Shown piece by piece: positions 9,724-17,818 of a stretch of DNA of 64,000 bases. The notes beneath the pieces were generated by a model. It made no database searches. It saw only the letters and a program-made list of their open reading frames with translations, and had not been told where the DNA came from. Where the stretch lies: contig CABHOK010000008.1 of assembly GCA_902168205.1 (NCBI GenBank), positions 1 through 64,000 on the forward strand, read 5' to 3'. The stretch comes from an uncultured Chitinophaga sp. (GTDB lineage Bacteria; Bacteroidota; Bacteroidia; Cytophagales; Cyclobacteriaceae). A program made the position numbers and the translations under genes. Position 1 is the first letter of the stretch. Each line of letters opens with the position of its first letter.

Positions 9724-9836
9724 TTCATCAAAATAACGATGTCACGAACGATGGTCACTGTTTCAATCTATCCTAAAAATGCAGAATTTTTGCACGCGTG
9801 TTGTAAACGCAACTTCGATCAAACTAACTAATCTGC

Positions 9837-12197
9837 ATGCAAAAAATGAAACGAACGTTTTTAGTGTCACTGGCAAGCTGTATCGTGTTTCTCGGCACAA
9901 CGTGTGGCTATGCGCAAACCCTGAAGTTATGGTATGACAAACCGGCTGCGATGTGGGAGGCGACTCTTCCCCTTGGAAACGGCCGGTTGGGGATGATGCC
10001 CGATGGTGGAGTTCATAAAGAAACCGTTGTACTCAACGATATCACTCTCTGGTCGGGTTCACCGCAGGATGCTAACAAATATACCGCACACGAACATTTA
10101 CCCGCTATTCGAAGTTTGCTGATGCAGGGTAAGAATGATGAAGCAGAGGCACTCATCAACAAATCATTTGTGTGCGAGGGCGAAGGCTCGGGGAGAGGTA
10201 GCGGTGCCAATGTCCCTTTCGGTTGTTACCAGGTGCTTGGCAACTTGCAGGTGGAGTTTAGCTACAACGGGTCGGGTACACGCGAACCTGCGTTTACAAA
10301 CTATAACCGAAACCTGTCACTCAACGATGCGCTCGCCAGCACTTCGTTTACCGTAAACAATATAGCCTATACCCGCGAGTACTTTACCAGTTTCGCTGAT
10401 GATGTGGACGTAGTGAAATTTACTGCTGGAAAAAAAGGAGCTCTTACCGGGACCATTTCATTAGATCGTCCGGAGCGATTCATAACATCGGTGTACAAAG
10501 ATGTACTGCGTATGGCCGGACAACTCAACAATGGAACGGATGGTAAAGGCATGCGTTACGAAGTTCTTGTTAAGCCGGTTGTGAAAGATGGTACGATAAC
10601 ATTAACCGACAAATCGATTGTTGTGAAAGGTGCTACGGAAATTATACTATATATAGCGGCTGCCACGGATTTCAGAAATGCGGGTTTCCAGGAACAAAAT
10701 GCAGAAACGTTGAAGCGTGCGACCGGTAAACCCTACACCACGCTGAAGAAAGAACATATAGTTAATTATAGGAAATTATTCGATCGTGTAAGTGTTGATC
10801 TCGGTGCGAGTGTCAATGAAAAATTACCAACGGATAAACGACTCGAAGCATTCTATAAAAATCCGGAGAATGATAACGGTATACCCGTGTTATTTTACCA
10901 GTTTGGTCGCTACCTCACCATTAGTAGTACACGCGTTGGATTACTTCCTCCAAACTTACAAGGACTCTGGGCGAACCAGGTACAGACTCCGTGGAATGGT
11001 GATTACCACTTGGATGTTAATGTACAAATGAACCACTGGCCGGTAGAAGTGTCCAATCTGTCTGAACTGAATTTGCCGCTGGCTGATCTTGTGAGCGGCA
11101 TGGTTCCTTCGGGTGAACGAACTGCGAAGGCATACTATAATGCAGAAGGCTGGGTTGCGCACGTGATCACGAATATATGGGGCTATACCGAGCCGGGTGA
11201 AGATGCTTCGTGGGGATCAACAACGTCAGGCTCCGGCTGGCTGTGCAATAATTTGTGGGAACACTATGCGTTCACAAAAGATATAGCCTATCTCAAACAA
11301 ATATACCCTATACTTAAAGGTTCTGCACAATTCTATAGCAGTGTACTAGTAGAAGAGCCGAAGCACCAATGGCTCGTAACAGCACCCTCAGTATCACCGG
11401 AGAATTCATTTGTGATGCCAAGTGGTAAACATGTAAATGTATGCATGGGGCCAACAATCGATAACCAGATCACGCGTGAGCTCTTTACTAATGTTATTAC
11501 TGCGAGTGAATTACTGAACACTGACGCTGAGTTCAGGGAAGCACTTCGTAAAAAACTATTGAAGCTGCCTCCTGCAGGACAGATTGCTTCGGATGGAAGA
11601 CTCATGGAATGGCTTGAAGAATATCCGGAAGCTGATAAGAAGCATCGCCACATTTCTCATCTCTACGGACTATATCCGGCATCGCTCATTACACCGGATC
11701 GTACACCAGCTCTTGCAGAAGCTTGCAGAAAAACACTTGAAGTGCGCGGTGATGATAGCCCGGGATGGTCAAAGGCCTATAAGCTTTTGTTCTGGGCAAG
11801 ATTACGCGAAGGCAACCGTGCCTATAAACTTTTGAGAGAATTGTTACTGCCTACTTATGATACGCACATCAACTACGGTGGCGGTGGTGGTACCTATCCG
11901 AATATGTTATCAGCAGGACCTCCGTTCCAGATCGATGGAAACTTCGGTGGTACAGCGGGTATAGCAGAGATGCTCTTGCAGAGTCATGATGGCTACATAG
12001 AATTTATACCCGCTATACCGGATGCCTGGAAAAAGTCAGGCAGAGTTACCGGACTGAAAGCACGCGGTAATTTTATCGCAGACTTCGAATGGAAGAACGG
12101 AGTGATTACAAACTACAAAGTTGCTTCTGCAAAACCTGAAAAAGTAAAGATCAAAATCGCAGGAAAGGTACAGGAGATAACATCTCAGAAGCAATAA
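9837..12197 (+). CDS. GH95 glycoside hydrolase (alpha-L-fucosidase / alpha-L-galactosidase type)
   Basis: A 786-residue exported enzyme with a signal peptide (about residues 1-26, ending GYAQ). The N-terminal beta domain carries the GH95 signature WYDKPAAMWEATLPLGNGRLG and LNDITLWSG. The (alpha/alpha)6 domain has WNGDYHLDVNVQMNHWPVEV around residues 387-404. The C-terminal part has GGGGGTYPNM and DGNFGGTAGIAEMLLQS. Characterised GH95 enzymes are inverting 1,2-alpha-L-fucosidases or alpha-L-galactosidases. In the fucosidase AfcA two catalytic asparagines are spaced N-x-N; here the first position reads Asp393 and the second Asn395, so specificity may differ. It is followed one base after its stop by galM, so the two are co-transcribed. 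Confidence 0.9.
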   Translation: MQKMKRTFLVSLASCIVFLGTTCGYAQTLKLWYDKPAAMWEATLPLGNGRLGMMPDGGVHKETVVLNDITLWSGSPQDANKYTAHEHLPAIRSLLMQGKNDEAEALINKSFVCEGEGSGRGSGANVPFGCYQVLGNLQVEFSYNGSGTREPAFTNYNRNLSLNDALASTSFTVNNIAYTREYFTSFADDVDVVKFTAGKKGALTGTISLDRPERFITSVYKDVLRMAGQLNNGTDGKGMRYEVLVKPVVKDGTITLTDKSIVVKGATEIILYIAAATDFRNAGFQEQNAETLKRATGKPYTTLKKEHIVNYRKLFDRVSVDLGASVNEKLPTDKRLEAFYKNPENDNGIPVLFYQFGRYLTISSTRVGLLPPNLQGLWANQVQTPWNGDYHLDVNVQMNHWPVEVSNLSELNLPLADLVSGMVPSGERTAKAYYNAEGWVAHVITNIWGYTEPGEDASWGSTTSGSGWLCNNLWEHYAFTKDIAYLKQIYPILKGSAQFYSSVLVEEPKHQWLVTAPSVSPENSFVMPSGKHVNVCMGPTIDNQITRELFTNVITASELLNTDAEFREALRKKLLKLPPAGQIASDGRLMEWLEEYPEADKKHRHISHLYGLYPASLITPDRTPALAEACRKTLEVRGDDSPGWSKAYKLLFWARLREGNRAYKLLRELLLPTYDTHINYGGGGGTYPNMLSAGPPFQIDGNFGGTAGIAEMLLQSHDGYIEFIPAIPDAWKKSGRVTGLKARGNFIADFEWKNGVITNYKVASAKPEKVKIKIAGKVQEITSQKQ

Positions 12198-12198
12198 C

Positions 12199-13251
12199 AT
12201 GGGAACAGAACATCTTGCTAAAAATATATCCCGTGTCTCATGGGGAAGTCATGCCGGTAAAGATGTATACCTGTTTCGGTTAGTAAATGCAGAAGGTTCG
12301 TATGTAGAGTTAACCAATTATGGTGCGACTCTCGTCTCTGTGGTTGTGCCGGATACAAAGGGTGTTAAAGAGAATGTTGTATTGGGATTTCCTTTGCTGG
12401 AGGGTTACCTGTGCGATCAATGCTATATAGGCAGTACAGTCGGCCGGTTTGCTAATCGGATCGGTGGTGCACAGTTTACGCTGAGCGGCAAGGCATATAC
12501 ATTGGATCGAAACGATTACCAAAATACCAATCACGGCGGCTATCAGGGATTTCACGCACAGGTTTTTGATTACACGCTGCAGGACAACGGTATAACATTT
12601 ACACTTTCCAGTGCTGATGGTGAAGGAGGCTTCCCGGGGAATGTCCAATTGAGAGTAAGCTATACCTGGAACGATGATCAGCAATTGCAGATTGGTTACG
12701 AAGCCACTACGGATCAGACAACCGTGTTGAATTTTACCAATCACGCGTATTTCAATCTTTCCGCGTGTCGCTATACAATTCTCGATCACCGGTTGCAGAT
12801 CGATTCGTCTTCTATACTGGAGACAACCAGTTCGTATATACCGACCGGTGCGATTCTGCCGGCCGGTAAATATTCCTTTGAAGACGAAACGCGATTAGGT
12901 GACAAGATTGTCCCAAATGTTGATAACAGGCAGGGACTGAATCACTACTATATCTTCCGTGACAATAACCAAAAGGATATTATAAGGTGCCGCCTGAGCA
13001 ATCCTGAAAGCGGACGCGTGCTGGAAGTATATACTTCGTATCCCGGAGTGCAGGTATATAGCGGAGATTTTCTGTCGGGTATTTCACAGACGCATCATGC
13101 GAATGCCTATAAGCCGTTTGAAGGCATATGCCTGGAGTGTCAGTATTTTCCGGATAGTCCTAACCATGCGCATTTTCCTTCCACCGTATTGAATCCTGGC
13201 GAGCGCTACGAACAGAAAATTATATACCAGTTCAGCGTGGCTACAGTGTAG
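12199..13251 (+). CDS. galM: Aldose 1-epimerase (galactose mutarotase)
   Basis: A 350-residue cytoplasmic enzyme that interconverts the alpha and beta anomers of galactose or glucose before kinase action. Family motifs are VELTNYGATLVSVVVPD near the N-terminus, STVGRFANRI, NTNHGG, TNHAYFNL (catalytic His near residue 180) and ICLECQYFPDSPNH (catalytic Glu near 312). The start lies one base after the GH95 stop, so translation is probably coupled. Its presence supports galactose-type sugars as products of the cluster. There is no signal peptide, unlike many Bacteroidota paralogues, so it acts on imported sugar. Confidence 0.92.
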   Translation: MGTEHLAKNISRVSWGSHAGKDVYLFRLVNAEGSYVELTNYGATLVSVVVPDTKGVKENVVLGFPLLEGYLCDQCYIGSTVGRFANRIGGAQFTLSGKAYTLDRNDYQNTNHGGYQGFHAQVFDYTLQDNGITFTLSSADGEGGFPGNVQLRVSYTWNDDQQLQIGYEATTDQTTVLNFTNHAYFNLSACRYTILDHRLQIDSSSILETTSSYIPTGAILPAGKYSFEDETRLGDKIVPNVDNRQGLNHYYIFRDNNQKDIIRCRLSNPESGRVLEVYTSYPGVQVYSGDFLSGISQTHHANAYKPFEGICLECQYFPDSPNHAHFPSTVLNPGERYEQKIIYQFSVATV

Positions 13252-13266
13252 ATTAATTGTAAAACT

Positions 13267-15474
13267 ATGAATATACAAAGATGTTTTCGTTCCCTGTTGA
13301 TACTTATAGGTCTGTATACGGGCCATGCAAGTGCACAGGAATATACCGTTACATCGCCCAATGGGTTGCTAAAGATAAACGTGCATGTGGGCACTGATGT
13401 TAAATATGATGTGGTACTCCGCAGCGAGCAGCTTGTGGCACCATCGCTCATATCACTGACACTGAGCAATGGAATATCTCCGGGTAAGAATGGAACAGTT
13501 CAATCTACAAGTACCCGCAGTGTTAACGAAACCATCACGCGTCCCTATGGAAAATCGACTACGGTTACGGATCATTTTAATGAGCTCACGGTAAATTTTA
13601 CCGGACAATATGCCTTGATCTTCCGTGCGTATGACGAGGGCGTTGCGTATCGCTTTGTTACTTCCGTGTCTGGCGATGTCAATGTGCTGTCGGAGGAAGC
13701 TTCGTTTAATTTTACTTCCGTGCCGAGTGTTGTATTTCCGGAAGCTGATCCGCAAATGCGTTCGTGGGAGCGCGCCTATTCAACCTATACTTCACTCGCA
13801 GCTATAGCCACTAGTAAATTTTCAGTTACACCAACATTGTTCTCCTATGAACAAACCGGTATACGCCTGGTGATTGCCGAGGCAGATCTGTTTGATTATC
13901 CTGGTATGTACCTGGAACGAAATGGACAGAATGGAGTGAAAGGTAAATGGGCGCAATATCCTAAAACGGTTTCCGATCCGGATGATGTATATGCTTACCA
14001 CCGCGTGCTGACTCGCGAAGATTATCTCGCCAAAACAAAAGGTACCCGAACGTATCCGTGGCGTGTCGTTATTGTCTCACAAAAAGATGTTGATCTCCTG
14101 AACAACGAGCTCATCTTCAAACTTGCCACGCCTTCTGTCATCAGCAATACTTCGTGGATCAAGCCCGGTAAATCTGCGTGGGAGTGGTGGCATGATGCTA
14201 TTCTGGAGACAACGCTCTTCCCGTCAGGGCCCAACAACCTCAGCCTGCAACTCTATAAATTCTATATCGACTTTGCAGCCGAAAACAAACTGGAGTATAT
14301 CACCATGGATGCAGGCTGGAACATGAGCTATGCAACGCAGGTATGCCAGTATGCCGCGAGTAAAAATGTAAAAGTCATTGTGTGGGACTTCATTAATCTT
14401 CCCGTGGTTAATCCTGCAAGACTTGCGCAGTTCAAGACTATGGGAGCTGCCGGTGTAAAGATCGATTTGATTGAACGCGATGACCAGGTTGCCATCAACT
14501 GGTTCGAACAACTGGCAAAGGCATGTGCCGAACAGGAGCTTATAGTCCTCTTTCACGGATGCGGAAAACCCACAGGCTTGCAACGTACCTATCCGAACAT
14601 TTTGAACATGGAAGCCGTACGCGGTGCCGAGTGTGCCAAGTGGGATGATACACCGAATCCGGACTATCATTTGCAATTTCCGTTCATCCGCATGTTAGCC
14701 GGACCGTTGGATTATACTCCGGGCTCGATGCGTAATGTACACCGTTCACAATTTACACCGATCCCTACCGGTATACCCAATACGATGGGGACACGTTCGC
14801 ATGAGTTGGCGATGTATGTTATATTCGACCAACCCCTGGGCTACCTGTGCGATTCTCCGACCGAGTACAGAAAGTATATTAACGTTACAAAGTTCCTGTC
14901 AGCAGTACCCACTACATGGGACAAGACTATACCGCTCGAAGCCATGCTGGGTGAGTATGCTGTTGTGGCACGACAGCGCGGAGACGAATGGTATGTAGGC
15001 GCCATGACGAATCATGAAGGAAGGAATATTGAAATTGATTTTGCCTTTTTGCCCGATGGCGTTGAACGGATGGCGGAGATCCTGCGCGACAATGATCAGT
15101 CGGATACCAATGCCAAAGCGTATACCCAGGAGGTTGTTACCGTTAACAACCAGAGTAAATTGAATTTCCGGCTGTCTCCCGAAGGAGGACTGGTGATCCG
15201 CATTCGTGATCTAGTAACCGGTACATCGGAAGGAGAGAAGCCACGCAATTTCAAGGTCTCACAGAATACACAGCATACCGAATTGACGGTAGAGTCATCA
15301 GAGAGCCTGAATACAATTTATATAATTGATATGTCAGGACGTGTTCAATATCAAAAAGAGATTGTACCTTCACAGCGCCCGGTAAAGATCGATATAGCAG
15401 GCATGGCCAGCGGACTATATGTAGCATACGGCACCAGCGCATCGAACTTCTACCACGCTAAATTTATAAAGTAA
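13267..15474 (+). CDS. GH97 glycoside hydrolase with T9SS sorting domain
   Basis: A 735-residue exported enzyme; the signal peptide ends near residue 23 (GHASAQE). GH97 domains run in order: an N-terminal beta-sandwich (VTSPNGLLKINV, YRFVTSVSG), a barrel with KSAWEWWHDAI near residue 303, ITMDAGWN near 345 and GVKIDLIERDDQ near 397, and a C-terminal beta domain. GH97 splits into inverting enzymes (Glu base) and retaining alpha-galactosidases whose nucleophile is an Asp in the KxD motif. The KIDLIERDD segment suggests the retaining type. Residues ~657-735 are a T9SS-like tail (IYIIDMSGRVQYQ, GLYVAYG, YHAKFIK). Most GH97 enzymes I know of are periplasmic and lack such a tail. Co-transcription with galM is likely (15-bp gap). 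Confidence 0.9.
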   Translation: MNIQRCFRSLLILIGLYTGHASAQEYTVTSPNGLLKINVHVGTDVKYDVVLRSEQLVAPSLISLTLSNGISPGKNGTVQSTSTRSVNETITRPYGKSTTVTDHFNELTVNFTGQYALIFRAYDEGVAYRFVTSVSGDVNVLSEEASFNFTSVPSVVFPEADPQMRSWERAYSTYTSLAAIATSKFSVTPTLFSYEQTGIRLVIAEADLFDYPGMYLERNGQNGVKGKWAQYPKTVSDPDDVYAYHRVLTREDYLAKTKGTRTYPWRVVIVSQKDVDLLNNELIFKLATPSVISNTSWIKPGKSAWEWWHDAILETTLFPSGPNNLSLQLYKFYIDFAAENKLEYITMDAGWNMSYATQVCQYAASKNVKVIVWDFINLPVVNPARLAQFKTMGAAGVKIDLIERDDQVAINWFEQLAKACAEQELIVLFHGCGKPTGLQRTYPNILNMEAVRGAECAKWDDTPNPDYHLQFPFIRMLAGPLDYTPGSMRNVHRSQFTPIPTGIPNTMGTRSHELAMYVIFDQPLGYLCDSPTEYRKYINVTKFLSAVPTTWDKTIPLEAMLGEYAVVARQRGDEWYVGAMTNHEGRNIEIDFAFLPDGVERMAEILRDNDQSDTNAKAYTQEVVTVNNQSKLNFRLSPEGGLVIRIRDLVTGTSEGEKPRNFKVSQNTQHTELTVESSESLNTIYIIDMSGRVQYQKEIVPSQRPVKIDIAGMASGLYVAYGTSASNFYHAKFIK

Positions 15475-15485
15475 TTTTTTTTGCT

Positions 15486-17417
15486 GTGAAAACAACCCGT
15501 ACTACATTTTCTTTACGCACCCGCATCTTTGTTGCTTTTGTATTATCCTGTATAGTGTTCTCCCTTCATGCCGAGATCACGCTTCCGAAAATATTTTCCG
15601 ATAATATGGTGCTGCAGCGTAACGAACCGATTCGTATATGGGGCTGGGCAAAAGCATCAGAGTCTGTTACCGTTACGTTCAATGGTGCGACTGCCAAGAC
15701 AAAGGCCGACAAGAATGGTAGTTGGACAGTTTCATTGAAGGCCATGCCGCACGGTGGTCCGTACGAACTGGTTGTGAAAGGAAAGAATACCATCACGCTT
15801 CGAAATATACTGATAGGAGATGTATGGGTTGGAAGTGGACAGTCCAATATGGAATGGACCATTAAAGATACCAACCATGCCAGAGAGGAGATCGCGAATG
15901 CCAATCATCCGCAGATACGATTGTTTACCGTTCCGAAAGCGATGAGCTTTGATGCTCAGAAAGATCTTGCCGGTGGACAGTGGCAGGAATGTACTCCGAA
16001 TACACTCGGAGATTTTTCGGCTGTAGCCTATTTCTTTGGACGCAAACTGAATGCAGATCTGAATATACCGATTGGACTTGTGAACAGCTCCTGGGGTGGA
16101 ACCAACATTCAAACCTGGATGAGTTGGGACATCATGTCGGGTAAAGATGAATACAAGAAACTTGATATGGCAGCGCTTCGTGAAGCTGCGAAAGGGGTGC
16201 CGGAGAAGCAGCGTAAATTTGCAGACGCTGTCGCGAATGAAAAAGGTAAACTTGAAAAATGGTATGAGTCAGCCAATACAGATGGCTGGAAGAAAATAAC
16301 ACTGCCGAAACTATGGGAACAAACCGAGATCGGTGATGCTGATGGTATCGTATGGTTCAGAAAAGAATTTACGGTAAGTGCTGAAGATATAGGTAAAGCA
16401 GCGGTACTTCACCTCGGGCCCATTGATGATGCAGACGAAACTTACCTCAATGGAAAACAGGTAGGAGGTATGAACGGCTGGAATATCGATCGCCATTATA
16501 CAATAGCGGGCAATGTACTGCAACCCGGAAAAAATGTATTGACCGTAAAGGTATACGATGGTGCCGGTGGTGGCGGTATATATGGCGCTTCGGAAAAGTT
16601 GAATCTCGAAGTGAATAATAAGCACATTGACCTTACCGGTGAGTGGCAGTATAAAATTTCTGTACTCAACACACAGTATGGACTTCAGGCTACCGGGCCG
16701 AATGCATATCCTTCACAACTATACAACGCGATGATCGCACCGATTATACCGATGCCGATCAAAGGCGTGATCTGGTACCAGGGTGAAGCCAACACCTGGG
16801 AAGCAGCCAGATATCAGAAACTGTTTCCCGAGTTGATCAACAACTGGCGCACCAAGTGGAATAAGCAATTCCCATTCTTCTGGGTGCAGCTTGCTAACTT
16901 TATGGCTCCTGATTCTCTTCCTGTCTCAAGTGACTGGGCGGCTCTTCGCGAAGCACAGAGTATGACGTTATCTGTTCCTGCTACCGGGCAAGCCGTTATC
17001 ATCGATATCGGCGAGGCTAATGATATACATCCGCGCAACAAGCAGGATGTAGGTTTGAGACTTGCATTATCTGCGCTTAAAGTGGCGTATAACCAGAACG
17101 TTGTGTACTCCGGACCGGTATATAAATCCATGCAGAAGGTTGATAACAAACTAGTGCTTACGTTCGAAAATACCGGCAGCGGCCTCCAGGTTAAAGATAA
17201 ATACGGCTACCTCAAAGCCTTTGCTATAGCAGGAGAAGATCAGAAATTTGCCTGGGCTAAGGCGTATGTGGAAGGTAATAACGTAATCGTATACCACCCG
17301 GATATAAAGAACCCGGTAGCGGTTCGCTATGCCTGGGGGAATAACCCTGATGACGCCAACCTGTACAACAAGGAAGGACTTCCTGCATCTCCTTTCCGCA
17401 CCGATAACTGGAAATAA
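15486..17417 (+). CDS. Sialate O-acetylesterase-like SGNH esterase
   Basis: A 643-residue exported esterase with a signal peptide ending near residue 30 (HAEITLPK). It has the SASA family layout: an N-terminal strand-rich region (FSDNMVLQRNEPIRIWGWA), block I GDVWVGSGQSNMEW with the nucleophile Ser near residue 120, an inserted galactose-binding-like jelly roll (~250-390, GIVWFRKEFTV, HLGPIDDADETYLNG), then GVIWYQGEANTWEA and DIGEANDIHPRNKQDVG with the catalytic His near 515. Homologues remove O-acetyl groups from sialic acids or from plant polysaccharides such as acetylated xylan or pectin. In a locus with plant side-chain hydrolases a plant substrate seems more likely. It starts 11 bp after GH97, so it is in the same operon. 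Confidence 0.88.
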   Translation: MKTTRTTFSLRTRIFVAFVLSCIVFSLHAEITLPKIFSDNMVLQRNEPIRIWGWAKASESVTVTFNGATAKTKADKNGSWTVSLKAMPHGGPYELVVKGKNTITLRNILIGDVWVGSGQSNMEWTIKDTNHAREEIANANHPQIRLFTVPKAMSFDAQKDLAGGQWQECTPNTLGDFSAVAYFFGRKLNADLNIPIGLVNSSWGGTNIQTWMSWDIMSGKDEYKKLDMAALREAAKGVPEKQRKFADAVANEKGKLEKWYESANTDGWKKITLPKLWEQTEIGDADGIVWFRKEFTVSAEDIGKAAVLHLGPIDDADETYLNGKQVGGMNGWNIDRHYTIAGNVLQPGKNVLTVKVYDGAGGGGIYGASEKLNLEVNNKHIDLTGEWQYKISVLNTQYGLQATGPNAYPSQLYNAMIAPIIPMPIKGVIWYQGEANTWEAARYQKLFPELINNWRTKWNKQFPFFWVQLANFMAPDSLPVSSDWAALREAQSMTLSVPATGQAVIIDIGEANDIHPRNKQDVGLRLALSALKVAYNQNVVYSGPVYKSMQKVDNKLVLTFENTGSGLQVKDKYGYLKAFAIAGEDQKFAWAKAYVEGNNVIVYHPDIKNPVAVRYAWGNNPDDANLYNKEGLPASPFRTDNWK

Positions 17418-17818
17418 TGGCCTGAACTAATATTGGTTTCGACTATATTTTTCAGGGATAGCGATTCAGGACAATTTGGACAGATGGGCTATGGATGACA
17501 TTTTTAGCCCCATTATCGATGTTTTCTGGTGTGAATGTTTAGACGTGTACATATGTCGTTGCATGCTGGCGTTTATTACGAAAGGTCTTACTTGTTCTAT
17601 TCGGAAACCATGAGACACTACTGTCCATATCAGGACATGTAAGTTTTGCCGTATATCTACGGCCTGAAGATGCTGGCGACATGGAGAATTACTTTTACAT
17701 TTGAACCATATTCGTCTAAACCTCTGCAATAAAGTTATCCCCGAAGAGTCAGAGAAATTGCGAGCAGAATGATAGCTACCAGGTTAGATTGAACTATAGC
17801 TCGGATACTTAGCCCCCT
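17418..17818. other. Intergenic region, no gene recognised
   Basis: About 400 bp without a convincing ORF. It holds a short inverted repeat TGTCC-N6-GGACA at 17632-17647. No RNA gene or strong terminator was seen. It must carry the promoter of the secreted protein that starts at 17819. Confidence 0.5.

Noticed and set aside
9800-9813. GTTG-N6-CAAC half-symmetry before the GH95 gene
   Set aside because: Inner bases are not symmetric, so it does not resemble the LacI-type site at 8344.
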